DNA from: an uncultured Bacteroidales bacterium
Lineage (GTDB): Bacteria > Bacteroidota > Bacteroidia > Bacteroidales > Bacteroidaceae
Reading direction: 5' to 3'
Assembly (NCBI GenBank): GCA_902760345.1
Contig: CACWFY010000001.1
Span: 1 to 64,000 of the forward strand
Length of the DNA stretch: 64,000 bases
The notes beneath the pieces were generated by a model, which saw only the letters and a program-made list of their open reading frames with translations, ran no database searches and was not told the DNA's origin. Of this stretch, positions 7,896 to 17,037 are shown one piece after another; the first letter of the stretch is position 1, and each line of letters begins with the position of its first letter. Both the position numbers and the translations under genes were made by a program.

Positions 7896-10045
7896 TGGGA
7901 ACTACTGATGTGGCTTTGGAGCGCGTATTCCGTCGATTGATATGGGGAAATGTCGGCCTGTGTATTGCCGAAATGGAGACTTATCTGGCGGCTTGGCCAC
8001 ATGCGCAGACCAAGGAAAAGCTGGAGACTCTCAAGCGTGAATATAATCTGATGGCCGGCTATTGGCAGCAAGGCGTGTCTGACCCGCACCTGAAGGAGCA
8101 GTACCAGCGTCTGTTGCAGCGTCTATATGTCTTGTGTGCTAATGTCTCCATCTATCGCCACATGACGGGTTCGTCCTTCCTGAACACCCTCTATACCAGT
8201 GTACGTACACCTGGCACATCGTGGTCGATTGAAGACCTGCGTAGTGAGATGGAGGGATTCGTCAGCGACGTGGCTATGCTTGAGTTGGAGGCCGATGGCC
8301 AGCGCAAGGAGAAAAGCCTGGCAGTTTATCGGCAGCATCAGCAGCAGATGAACCGGTTGTTTAACTATGTGCTGACCTCCCACATTTGGACGAAAGGCAT
8401 TGCCGACCAGATGGAGGAGCTGTTGCTTACGCCGACGGTTGATACCGTTGATCAGCAATTGCTGGTGTCAGCCATCATGCTGTCGCTGATGAACCGTTTC
8501 GACATGTCAAAGTTCCGTCTGCTGGTTCATGTCTACCAGCATACTGCTGATAAGTATATACGTCAGCGTGCCCTTATTGGATGGGTGATGAGCATTGACG
8601 ACGACTATCTGTCGGTCTATCCTGAACAGTACGACCTCATCAGTGACCTGTTGCGCGACCCTCAGGTGTGCAACGAACTGACGGAGCTGCAGATACAGAT
8701 GGTCTATACGCTGAATGCCGAGAAAGATACGACCACCCTTCGTGATGAGATCTTGCCCGAACTGATGAAGAACAATCAGTTCAAAATGACTGAACGTGGA
8801 ATCGAAGAGGTTGAGGAAGATCCCTTGGAAGAGGTGTTGCATCCCGAAGCCTCTGAACAGCGCATGGAACAGTTGGAACAGACGGTTCGCCGTATGCAGA
8901 ATATGCATCAGCAGGGCGCCGATGTCTTCTTTTGGGAGTTCTCGCAGATGAAGCGGTTCCCGTTCTTCTATGACATTTCCAACTGGTTTGTACCTTTCTT
9001 TCGCCAGCATCCAGACATTGCTCAGTTCGTTACGCGATTGGAAGATCAGCAGATGTTGTGGAACATGCTGAAGAAGACACCGTTGTGCAACAGCGACAAG
9101 TACTCATTGGTTATTGCTTTCCAACAGGTGATCAGTCAACTGCCGGAAAATGTGCGGCAACTGATGAAGAACGGTGATGCTGCGCTGATGTTTGAAGCCG
9201 ACGAAGAGCTGACGCAGTCACCAGCCTATATCCGTCGTAACTGCCTGATGGACATGTACCGCTTCTTCCGCCTATTCCCCAACCGTTCTGCGCTGTGCAA
9301 CCCCTTCGACACGACTGTTCGCCGCGAGATGGGACAGTGTCTCTTTTTCGGTTCAAAGCTGTTCAGTGGCACCCCATTGGAGGAACGTAAGCGCGAGGTA
9401 GTGGCCATGCTGTTGAAGCACAAGTTGAAGAGGTCGGCCGATGCATTGCTGGAAACTTTTCCTGAGGCGATGCATGATGTGCAGTATTATCTGTGGAAGG
9501 AGGATTATATCAAGGTTTTAGAACTGGAGCCCGATAACGAGCGTGCCCTCGTAGAGTTTGCCCGTATAGCTTTCAGAAATGCTCATTACGAATTTGCTCA
9601 AAAACAATATGAACGACTGCTGTTGCTGCATCCTCATAAGACCAGCTATATGCTCAATCGCGCCGTTTGCCTGACGCGAATGGAAGAATATGAAGAGGCG
9701 CTGCATCTGCTCTATGAACTGAATTATAAACAGCCGGAAAATGTCTCGGTTAACCGTGTGTTGGCATGGACGCAGGTGTGTACCGATAAACTGGAACAGG
9801 CAGTCAGCCTCTATCGGCAGCTGACAGCCATGGAACAAGCTACTGCTGAGGACTACCTCAATCAGGGTTATTGTCTGTGGTTCCAGGGACGGCGGGCTGA
9901 AGCTGTAGTCAGTTTCCGTAAGTCGATGGAGTTGTCGAATACCAACAGCGACGATTTTTGGCTGGCAGAGCGTCAACTGTTACAGCAGAAGGGCATCAGC
10001 GATACCGATATCAAACTGATGACCGATTGGATTATTTCCGGCTAA
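7895..10045 (+). CDS. Large TPR protein coupled to the lipoprotein gene
   Basis: 716 residues from the ATG at 7895, which shares its A with the upstream stop (TGATG), implying translational coupling. There is no signal peptide or membrane segment. The first 540 residues are helical and of no family I recognise. Residues about 545-690 form tetratricopeptide repeats (LEPDNERALVEFARIAFRN, HYEFAQKQYERLLLLHPH, EEYEEALHLLYELNYKQPEN, YLNQGYCLWFQGRRAEAV). TPR domains bind partner proteins. The likely setting is a cytosolic scaffold acting with the lipoprotein or another partner; no function can be assigned. It ends 3 bp from the convergent PLD gene. Confidence 0.75.
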   Translation: MGTTDVALERVFRRLIWGNVGLCIAEMETYLAAWPHAQTKEKLETLKREYNLMAGYWQQGVSDPHLKEQYQRLLQRLYVLCANVSIYRHMTGSSFLNTLYTSVRTPGTSWSIEDLRSEMEGFVSDVAMLELEADGQRKEKSLAVYRQHQQQMNRLFNYVLTSHIWTKGIADQMEELLLTPTVDTVDQQLLVSAIMLSLMNRFDMSKFRLLVHVYQHTADKYIRQRALIGWVMSIDDDYLSVYPEQYDLISDLLRDPQVCNELTELQIQMVYTLNAEKDTTTLRDEILPELMKNNQFKMTERGIEEVEEDPLEEVLHPEASEQRMEQLEQTVRRMQNMHQQGADVFFWEFSQMKRFPFFYDISNWFVPFFRQHPDIAQFVTRLEDQQMLWNMLKKTPLCNSDKYSLVIAFQQVISQLPENVRQLMKNGDAALMFEADEELTQSPAYIRRNCLMDMYRFFRLFPNRSALCNPFDTTVRREMGQCLFFGSKLFSGTPLEERKREVVAMLLKHKLKRSADALLETFPEAMHDVQYYLWKEDYIKVLELEPDNERALVEFARIAFRNAHYEFAQKQYERLLLLHPHKTSYMLNRAVCLTRMEEYEEALHLLYELNYKQPENVSVNRVLAWTQVCTDKLEQAVSLYRQLTAMEQATAEDYLNQGYCLWFQGRRAEAVVSFRKSMELSNTNSDDFWLAERQLLQQKGISDTDIKLMTDWIISG

Positions 10046-10048
10046 CTG

Positions 10049-11308
10049 TCAAAGAAATGGTTGCAACAAGTGGGCAAACCATCCGCGGAACTTCTGCCAT
10101 CCTGTGCGGAATTCGTTCCACGATTGTTCTGTCAGCAAGAAACTCTTTTGCTTGTCGCGAGCAAACATCTCATCCAGTTCGCGGGTAGTGTTACGGTCAA
10201 TTATGACGGCATTTTCTTCGAAGTCGCACTTCAGACTACGGGCATCCAGATTGGTGCTGCCCACGGTGCAATAGAGACCGTCGACCATCATAATCTTTGA
10301 ATGGTGGAATCCTGGCTTGTAGAGCCATACCTTCGCACCGCGCTTCATCAGTTTGTGAGCTTGATATAAGGCGCAGTCGGGTGTCAACGGTATGTCGCTC
10401 TTGGACGATAGCATGATTTCTACCTTTACACCACGTCGTAGTGCTTGTGTCAGAGCCCTAGTGACAGAGGGTATCAGCGTAAAGTAGGGATTGATAATGT
10501 GTATGGAGTCCTTGGCCTGTCGGATGGCATTCAGATAGAATGTACGCATAATCTTTGGAGTGACTCCCGGCTCTCGGTTGATGATACCAATCATCTTATA
10601 CCCTGATGTGGCTGTTGTGTCTGGCTTTAGACCCGAAAAGTTTGTCAGCGTCCCGCCATTATAGTATTTCATGCCGCTGACATTCTCGCCAGTCGTGCGA
10701 TTCCATATACGCATAAAAATGCGCTGTAGTTCGTTGACGGCATCACCCTCTATCCGACAGTGCATGTCGCGCCACTCACCAACCTGCTCTGTTCCTTTGA
10801 TATAGTAGTCGGCTACATTCATGCCACCCGTATAGGCAATGCGTCCGTCGATAACAACTATCTTGCGGTGGTCACGGCCGTAGATGTGGTTCACCCAAGG
10901 GAAGCGGATAGGGGAGTACTCGACAATGTCGATGCTGTCTTCACGCAGTGCCTTTAGGTGGCGCTTCTTCAGCGGCTGGTTGTTAGAGTCGTTGCCGAAG
11001 CCATCGAACATAGCCCGCACCTCAACACCTTCGCGGCGCTTCTCACGCAGGATGTCAAAGAGGAGGGAGGCAATACTGTCGTTGCGAAAGTTGAAATACT
11101 CCAGATGTATGCTGCTCCGAGCCTGTCGGATAGCACGGAACATGTCGTCAAACTTCTCCTGTCCCGACATCAGCAGCGTCACGCGGTTGTTGTCTGTGAA
11201 TCGGATACCGTTTTCTTGTAAGGTCTGTACTATCAGTGAGTCGCTACTCTGGGCACTCACTGATAGGCAGATGATAGTAAAAAAGGTTAGAATAGAGGTC
11301 CGAAACAT
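10049..11308 (-). CDS. cls: Exported phospholipase-D-family protein, cardiolipin-synthase-like
   Basis: 419 residues with two PLD catalytic motifs: HRKIVVIDGRIAYTGGMN (first half) and HHSKIMMVDGLYCTVGSTN (second half), each HxKxxxxD. Bacterial cardiolipin synthases normally have one or two N-terminal membrane helices. This one instead starts with a cleavable-looking signal peptide (MFRTSILTFFTIICLSVSAQ), placing the catalytic core in the periplasm. It could make cardiolipin or be another phosphatidyl transferase or nuclease. It follows the giant regulator gene by 2 bp and is probably co-transcribed with it and the kds genes. Confidence 0.8.
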   Translation of the reverse strand: MFRTSILTFFTIICLSVSAQSSDSLIVQTLQENGIRFTDNNRVTLLMSGQEKFDDMFRAIRQARSSIHLEYFNFRNDSIASLLFDILREKRREGVEVRAMFDGFGNDSNNQPLKKRHLKALREDSIDIVEYSPIRFPWVNHIYGRDHRKIVVIDGRIAYTGGMNVADYYIKGTEQVGEWRDMHCRIEGDAVNELQRIFMRIWNRTTGENVSGMKYYNGGTLTNFSGLKPDTTATSGYKMIGIINREPGVTPKIMRTFYLNAIRQAKDSIHIINPYFTLIPSVTRALTQALRRGVKVEIMLSSKSDIPLTPDCALYQAHKLMKRGAKVWLYKPGFHHSKIMMVDGLYCTVGSTNLDARSLKCDFEENAVIIDRNTTRELDEMFARDKQKSFLLTEQSWNEFRTGWQKFRGWFAHLLQPFL

Positions 11309-11310
11309 GA

Positions 11311-14300
11311 TTATTTTTTGTTTTTCAGACGATATTCCAGAGGTGTCATACCGTATTTCTCCTTGAAGATATTGCTAAAGTTCTCAGCCGTCATAAATCC
11401 GATGTTGATAGCCAACTCGCTCATATTGATATTCGTGGTGACAAGTAGCGTACAAGCATGTTTCAGTCGAATCTCGCGTACCACTTCTGCAGGTGTCTTG
11501 GTAGTGATGTTGCGTATCTTGTGAAAGAACGGTACACGTCCCATACCCATGGCTGCTGCCATCTCGTCCAGACTGATTTGTCCGCGGCTCATATTCTGCA
11601 GTACAAACTGCTCAACATTACGCATCAGTTGCTGGTCCATGAGATTGCTCATAGAGTAGTCGCCAATCGTCGAGTCATTATAGTACTTTGCCAGGATGTT
11701 GGGCTTTTCTTCCTTTTCTGCCGACTCTTCGGTCTCTGGCGTTTCTTGTACGTCAGGTTGTTCCGTGTCATCTTCACGCTTCAGATGGTCATAGTCTTCA
11801 AACGACATAGTGGCCGTCGTCATGCTGGCATTCTGTCCTTCCAGCATTCGGGTTTCCTTACCCTCAATAACGTTTTGTACAATCTCTATCGGTGCCAGAC
11901 CCAATACCTTGTTGAAACGCATGACGGCTTCGTAGACGTTGAACGGCTTGGCCAGATAGTCATCGGCAGCCAATGTGATGTTCTGGTCTTCCATATCGCT
12001 CTCACTTAGCACACCATCGGTCATCAGCACAAACTTGGTCTTGCTGCGACGTGGGTCTGTTTTGAACTTGTTGCAAAGCTCACTGCCCGTCATTCCCTTG
12101 TCCAGATTCTGCTTGCAGACCACAATATCGGCATTTAGCGTCTCAATATCGGGCAGGGCGTCCGTGATATTGTCGTATACATGGAAATTGTAGACCTCGC
12201 ACAGGTGTGCATTCATGAAGTGCAGGAATTCGCGGTTATCGTCGATGAATACCACGCTGAATTTCTTGGTCTGTCCTTCAAGTTTCAGCGGTTTAATGTC
12301 ATTTGTCTGTCCGTTGTTCATTGCTACAGTCAATACGACTTCACCATGATCGTTGAGTTCCATACGATCTTTCGCTGTAGACTCTGCCTTTTTCTCTGGA
12401 TTCTCCAGTGTGGTCTGCATCTCCGAGATACGCGTGATGACCTGTAGCAACTGGAAGTGTAGCGAGTTGAGCTGTTCGCGTCCTTCTAGTGTCTGTTCCC
12501 TCATCGACATATCGCCGATGATAGTCGTCATGCGAGCCATTGGTTGGCGTAACTCGTCGCTGGCCAACTTGATTTCCTCGCGCTGTCGTTTCAATTCTTC
12601 TATCACGGTGCTCTTTTTCCGCCATACCGCTTTATACTTATTGATACCGAAGCGCCAGATTACCACTATGATGATGATGACGATCAGGTAGAATGTCAAC
12701 ATCCACCATGATAGCCACCACGGGCGGTCTATAACAATTTCCAGTGTACGTTCCTGGTTGCTGACAGCACCATCGGCGCTGACTGCCTTTACGTGAAGGG
12801 TATATTTGCCACTGCCTATATCCTTGAAACGTACGCCATGCAGCAGGGCATCACCATTGCGCCAGTCGTTGTCCAGTCCTTCCATCCAGTACATGAACTG
12901 CAAGCGTTCTCCTTGGTTGTAGTTGCCTGCGGCAAACTTGATGGTAATATTGTTCTGGGCGTTCAGCAGTTCTATCTTGCTACTTTCGTTCAGTGCCTGT
13001 GGCAGAATGATATTGCCGTCGTATTCCACACCTGTCATCACCTCTTCTTCGCCGATAAACAGCTGTGTCAGCATGACGCGCGGCAGGGTGGCCTGATCGT
13101 CTTTATTGTTTTTCTTTACCCAGTTGACGCCAAATAGTCCGCCAAACAGCACGTCACCGTTTTTGTCGGCCATGATGGCACCCATGTTGAACTCGTTGCT
13201 TTGCAGTCCGTCGCTGATGTTGTAGTTATATAGTCCGTAGTTGAAGGTGCCGTCTTCATGGTTTCGCTGTACTACCACGCGGCTGATGCCATTGCTGGTA
13301 GTAATCCAAATGCTGTGGTTCTTGTCTTCCACGATACCGCAGATGGAGTTGTTGCACAGACCTTCTTTCTCTGTCAGGTAGCTCAACTCGTCGTTAACCA
13401 TGTCGAGAATGTTGATACCTTCACGCGTACCAATCCATAGCAGACCGCGAGAGTCTTCATAAACCTGTGTGATGAAGTTGTTGGTAAACGTCTTCATATT
13501 AGTTGAATTGCCTCGCAGCACTGTTTTCTCACGGGTCGACAGGTTCAGTACGATGAGTCCTTCGGCAGTACCTATCAACAGGGTGTTGTTGCTACCGTTA
13601 CACAGCGACGTGATGTTGTTGGTACTCAACATACCATTCTCGCGTGTGTATGATGAGAACGTGTTCATCTTTGGATTGTAGACCTGTAGTCCGCCGTTCG
13701 TGGCTATCCATAGGTTACCCAATATGTCGCTCCTGAGCGCATTGATGTGGTCGTCAATCACCGTTCTCATACTGTCGCGGGCAGCAGAATAGAAGGTGCT
13801 GGTGCCGTTTTTGATGCGTGTCAGTCCGTTCTGCTTGGAGCCCACCCACAAACTTCCGTCAGGAGTATAGGTCATGGCTGTTACCTTCAGACTGGCCAGT
13901 GGACCGTCATATCCGATAACGCCCTTGTCGCCTGTTCCGTACCAGATTTTTCCTTCGTTGTCTTGAGCCATGGCGGTAACGTCGCCATTAAGGAGTGACT
14001 CAAATTTGTAGATATTGTCGCCGTAATAGGCTAGTCCCGACTTCTCTGTTCCTACCCACAACAAGTCTGTGTCGTCAACATAAACGCTTTGGATACCGAT
14101 GATATCCTGCTGCACTTGCTCGTTGTTGCTGTTACGAGGTTGCACAAACTCCATCTCGTGGTTGTTGACGTTTGTGCGTACCAGTCCGTTACGATCAGTA
14201 CCTATCCAGATGTTTCCCTTGCGGTCTCCTGCCATACCGTTGACGCTACGGTCGGTGCTGATACCTGTCATTCCCAGTTGGTCTCCGATGGTGGTGTTCC

Positions 14301-15057
14301 ACTGGTTTGTGTTTTTATTATAGTGCATCAGCGTGCCCTGACCATACAGCCAGATGTTGTCCATCTGATCGGCAAACGCCTTCAGCGTGTTCGATTTTCG
14401 CAAGCGCTGCTGGGCAATAAAGTCGGTTTGCCAAACGGTATGTTGCTGGTGCATGATGTCGCAACACACCAGTCGCCCGTCGTTATAGACGATGATGGCA
14501 CCATCGCGACACTCGCTGATGGAACAGATGGTGCCTTGCGGTACACCATGAGCATCGTCGGTATATCCGAATTCATAGAGTAGTTGCTGTTGCATGTTGT
14601 AGGCCACCACACCTTTGTTGGGTATTGCGGCCCAGAAATTTTTGTGACTATCTATATATACGACGTTCGGACTTCCCTCAATACCCATTCTTCCGAAGAC
14701 CTGTTTCATGTCGCGCTCGAAGTTTTCTGACTGGGGGTGATAGATGCAGTATCCTGCTGCCGTTTCTATCCAAAGGGTACCTTCCAGCGTCTCCTGAATG
14801 CTGATGATGTAGCTGTCAGGCAGCGACGAGCCGTCCTGTGAGTTACACTGGAAGTTGCGGAAGGTGTAGCCGTCGAAGCGGTAGAGCCCTGCAGGTGTTC
14901 CTAACCAAACATAACCTCTGGAGTCTTTCATTACACAGTTAATCTGGCTGATGGTCAGTCCGTTGCGTGCGTCAAGTGTCTTGAACAGATACACACCGGC
15001 CACTGTCAGGGGCAGGAGTAGTAGGATGACCGCCAATATTCTTTTCATTATCTTCAT
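11311..15057 (-). CDS. Degenerate hybrid two-component regulator (propeller sensor, pseudo-kinase, AraC output)
   Basis: 1248 residues. The order is signal segment (1-25), two-component-propeller blades (about 30-660, with repeats such as RGYVWLGTPAGLYRFDG and GLLWIGTREGINIL), Y_Y_Y domain (700-775), transmembrane helix (780-801), a DHp-like helix (815-880), receiver-like domain (932-1050), acidic linker and AraC-type HTH (1140-1248). The H-box reads SDELRQPM with Asp834 where the phosphorylated His belongs. The roughly 50 residues between DHp and receiver leave no room for the HATPase domain, and the receiver phospho-site aligns with Lys982. The Asp pair 939-940 and Lys1037 remain. It cannot relay phosphate by the known route, so ligand-driven control of the AraC domain is inferred. 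It sits between kdsD and the PLD gene. Confidence 0.88.
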   Translation of the reverse strand: MKIMKRILAVILLLLPLTVAGVYLFKTLDARNGLTISQINCVMKDSRGYVWLGTPAGLYRFDGYTFRNFQCNSQDGSSLPDSYIISIQETLEGTLWIETAAGYCIYHPQSENFERDMKQVFGRMGIEGSPNVVYIDSHKNFWAAIPNKGVVAYNMQQQLLYEFGYTDDAHGVPQGTICSISECRDGAIIVYNDGRLVCCDIMHQQHTVWQTDFIAQQRLRKSNTLKAFADQMDNIWLYGQGTLMHYNKNTNQWNTTIGDQLGMTGISTDRSVNGMAGDRKGNIWIGTDRNGLVRTNVNNHEMEFVQPRNSNNEQVQQDIIGIQSVYVDDTDLLWVGTEKSGLAYYGDNIYKFESLLNGDVTAMAQDNEGKIWYGTGDKGVIGYDGPLASLKVTAMTYTPDGSLWVGSKQNGLTRIKNGTSTFYSAARDSMRTVIDDHINALRSDILGNLWIATNGGLQVYNPKMNTFSSYTRENGMLSTNNITSLCNGSNNTLLIGTAEGLIVLNLSTREKTVLRGNSTNMKTFTNNFITQVYEDSRGLLWIGTREGINILDMVNDELSYLTEKEGLCNNSICGIVEDKNHSIWITTSNGISRVVVQRNHEDGTFNYGLYNYNISDGLQSNEFNMGAIMADKNGDVLFGGLFGVNWVKKNNKDDQATLPRVMLTQLFIGEEEVMTGVEYDGNIILPQALNESSKIELLNAQNNITIKFAAGNYNQGERLQFMYWMEGLDNDWRNGDALLHGVRFKDIGSGKYTLHVKAVSADGAVSNQERTLEIVIDRPWWLSWWMLTFYLIVIIIIVVIWRFGINKYKAVWRKKSTVIEELKRQREEIKLASDELRQPMARMTTIIGDMSMREQTLEGREQLNSLHFQLLQVITRISEMQTTLENPEKKAESTAKDRMELNDHGEVVLTVAMNNGQTNDIKPLKLEGQTKKFSVVFIDDNREFLHFMNAHLCEVYNFHVYDNITDALPDIETLNADIVVCKQNLDKGMTGSELCNKFKTDPRRSKTKFVLMTDGVLSESDMEDQNITLAADDYLAKPFNVYEAVMRFNKVLGLAPIEIVQNVIEGKETRMLEGQNASMTTATMSFEDYDHLKREDDTEQPDVQETPETEESAEKEEKPNILAKYYNDSTIGDYSMSNLMDQQLMRNVEQFVLQNMSRGQISLDEMAAAMGMGRVPFFHKIRNITTKTPAEVVREIRLKHACTLLVTTNINMSELAINIGFMTAENFSNIFKEKYGMTPLEYRLKNKK

Positions 15058-15072
15058 AACGCTTATACCTTA

Positions 15073-16020
15073 TTATAATACGCACGCGTAGCGGTCGACA
15101 ATGCCGATGAGTCGGTTGTCCTTGTCGGCTACCAGTACGTTGTGTATCTTGTGTTTGTTCATCAGTTTCTGTATCTCCGAGATCTTTGTCTGTGGCCCTA
15201 CCGTCTTCGGCTGACGGGTCATAATGTCGGCCACGGTACGGTTAAAGAACTCTGCCTGCCACTTTTCCATGGCTCGTCGGATATCACCATCGGTGATGAG
15301 TCCGGCAATATGACCGTCTTCGATGGCCACACCCAGTCCTAGTTTGCCCTTGCTGACCAGAATGATGGCTTCGCCAAGATGCATCTCTGCTGTCAGGATG
15401 GGCAGATCGTTGGTCTGCATCACGTCTTGGGCGGTGGTCAGCAGGCGTTTGCCTAGTTCGCCGCCCGGATGGAACTGTGCGAAGTCCTGCGGACGGAAAT
15501 GGCGTTGCTCCATCAGTGCTACAGCCAGTGCATCACCCATGGCCAGTGCAGCTGTCGTACTGCTGGTAGGTGCCAGGTTCAGCGGACAAGCTTCCTTGCT
15601 GACGCTGACGTTGAGGTGATACGTCGAATATTTTGCCAGTAGCGACTGTGGGTTACCACTCATGCCGATGATGGGTATTTCCATGTGTAGCACCATTGGG
15701 ATAAAGCGCAACAGTTCATCGGTCTGTCCGGAGTTCGAGATGGCTATCACTACATCTCCGCGTGCCATGACGCCAAGATCGCCGTGGTAGACATCCAGGG
15801 GATTGATAAAAAACGACGGCGTACCCGTTGAGGCCAGTGTTGCTGCTATCTTCGCACCGATATGACCACTTTTGCCTACACCGGTAACGATGACTTTACC
15901 TGGGCAGTCCAATATCAGTTGTACGGCCTGGTCGAAGTTCTCGTCCATCTTGGGTATCAGGTCAAGCACTGCCTGTGCCTCGTCCCTTAGACATTGTATC
16001 GCGTAGTCTCTTATTGTCAT
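15073..16020 (-). CDS. kdsD: Arabinose-5-phosphate isomerase
   Basis: 315 residues of the KpsF/GutQ/KdsD type. The N-terminal SIS sugar-isomerase domain (VIVTGVGKSGHIGAKIAATLASTGTPSFFINPLDVYHGD region, ISNSGQTDELL) is followed by two CBS repeats. It converts ribulose-5-phosphate to arabinose-5-phosphate, the first step of Kdo synthesis for lipopolysaccharide, in the cytosol. The gene lies 52 bp after kdsA and 15 bp before the giant regulator, on the same strand. Confidence 0.92.
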   Translation of the reverse strand: MTIRDYAIQCLRDEAQAVLDLIPKMDENFDQAVQLILDCPGKVIVTGVGKSGHIGAKIAATLASTGTPSFFINPLDVYHGDLGVMARGDVVIAISNSGQTDELLRFIPMVLHMEIPIIGMSGNPQSLLAKYSTYHLNVSVSKEACPLNLAPTSSTTAALAMGDALAVALMEQRHFRPQDFAQFHPGGELGKRLLTTAQDVMQTNDLPILTAEMHLGEAIILVSKGKLGLGVAIEDGHIAGLITDGDIRRAMEKWQAEFFNRTVADIMTRQPKTVGPQTKISEIQKLMNKHKIHNVLVADKDNRLIGIVDRYACVL

Positions 16021-16035
16021 TTCTTTTTTCTTTTT

Positions 16036-16082
16036 CTTATGGGGCCTATATGGCTTATGGGCCTTATAGGCCTTATAGGAGG
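16036..16082. repeat. 9-bp-period degenerate array (GGCCTTATA type) at the end of kdsA
   Basis: Units such as GGCCTATAT, GGCTTATG, GGCCTTATA, GGCCTTATA lie between kdsD and kdsA. The kdsA stop codon is inside the array. Confidence 0.7.
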
Positions 16083-16825
16083 TTTGCTATCACACACTCC
16101 AGCTTGTCCAGTTCCAGCATGTTAGCTGCGTCGCTGAGGCCTTCGTCGGGGTGGGGATGTACCTCAAAGAACCAGCCTGTCGCTCCGAAGGCCTTGGCAG
16201 CCATAGCCATCTGTGGCACGAAACGGCGGTCTCCCCCCGTTTTGCCGTCAGCACCGCCTGGGCGTTGTACACTATGCGTACAGTCCATGATCACTGTAGG
16301 TGTGATCTCCAGCATATCAGGAATATTGCGGAAGTCCACCACCAGATTGTTATAGCCCATCATGTTGCCACGTTCTGTCAGCCATACCTCCTTAGCACCC
16401 GCGTCGCGTACCTTTTCTACAGGGTAGCGCATGTCGCGGCCACTCAGAAACTGCGCTTTTTTGATGTTTACCGTACGTCCTGTCTTGGCGGCGGCCAGCA
16501 GCAGGTCGGTCTGTCGGCATAGGAAGGCGGGAATTTGCAGCACGTCGCACACCTGTCCGGCGGGTTCAGCCTGCCATGTCTCGTGGATGTCGGTAAGTAC
16601 CTTCAAGCCGTATTTTGCTTTTACGTCACTCAGCATCAGCAGTCCGTGGTCAATGCCAGGTCCGCGAAACGAGCGTAGCGAGGTGCGGTTGGCCTTGTCG
16701 AACGAAGCCTTGAATATAATGTCTGTCCCCAGCTTACTGTTAATCGCCACCAGTTTTGCTGCCACGGTGTCTAACAACTCCGCTGATTCTATTACGCAGG
16801 GACCTGCTATCAAAGTCGTTTTCAT
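16073..16825 (-). CDS. kdsA: 3-deoxy-8-phosphooctulonate (KDO-8-P) synthase
   Basis: 250 residues; I start at the ATG at 16825 (MKTTLIAGPCVIES) because the in-frame ATG 9 bp upstream adds only MHN. Family motifs are IAGPCVIES, FKASFDKANRTS, FRGPGIDHGL, DIHETWQAEP, QIPAFLCRQTDLL and FDCTHSVQRPGG-like MDCTHSVQRPGG. It condenses phosphoenolpyruvate with arabinose-5-phosphate. It heads the minus-strand row kdsA, kdsD, regulator, PLD. The last codons and stop merge into a 9-bp-period array. Confidence 0.95.
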   Translation of the reverse strand: MKTTLIAGPCVIESAELLDTVAAKLVAINSKLGTDIIFKASFDKANRTSLRSFRGPGIDHGLLMLSDVKAKYGLKVLTDIHETWQAEPAGQVCDVLQIPAFLCRQTDLLLAAAKTGRTVNIKKAQFLSGRDMRYPVEKVRDAGAKEVWLTERGNMMGYNNLVVDFRNIPDMLEITPTVIMDCTHSVQRPGGADGKTGGDRRFVPQMAMAAKAFGATGWFFEVHPHPDEGLSDAANMLELDKLECVIANLL

Positions 16826-16853
16826 GTTATGCACATTAATACATTATTCCTTG

Positions 16854-16861
16854 CAAAGTTA
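16854..16861 (-). promoter_or_regulatory. -7 promoter element of kdsA
   Basis: The minus strand reads TAACTTTG, matching TAnnTTTG, 29 bp upstream of the chosen kdsA start. Confidence 0.6.
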
Positions 16862-16931
16862 AGCATTTTCCTAAAAAAAACCATCTTTTTTATCATTTAT
16901 TTGCTTAAAATGCAAAAAAGTTTGAAAAATA

Positions 16932-16964
16932 TTTGGAAGATATTATTTTTTTTTTATATCTTTG
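16932..16964 (+). promoter_or_regulatory. Promoter of the 256-residue outer-membrane protein
   Basis: TTTG at 16932-16935 and TATCTTTG at 16957-16964 are 21 bp apart. A leader of about 65 bases follows. Confidence 0.75.
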
Positions 16965-16981
16965 CAGCGTGAAAACAAAAT

Positions 16982-17004
16982 TTAAGTTAAGATTAACAAA
17001 TATT
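16982..17004 (+). promoter_or_regulatory. Leader element shared by two outer-membrane-protein mRNAs (copy 1)
   Basis: TTAAGTTAAGATT followed after 3 bases by AAATATT. The same element recurs at 18006-18028, and both copies end 34-35 bases before the start codon of a small beta-barrel gene. It may control translation or stability, or be leftover homology from duplication. Confidence 0.5.
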
Positions 17005-17037
17005 GATTATACTAGTATTCACTAATTTATTTGAATT

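Noticed and set aside
11311..15057. Regulator of the mannan locus
   Set aside because: It lies 24 kb away within a kds row and shows no link to the glycan genes; hybrid regulators of such loci are normally adjacent.
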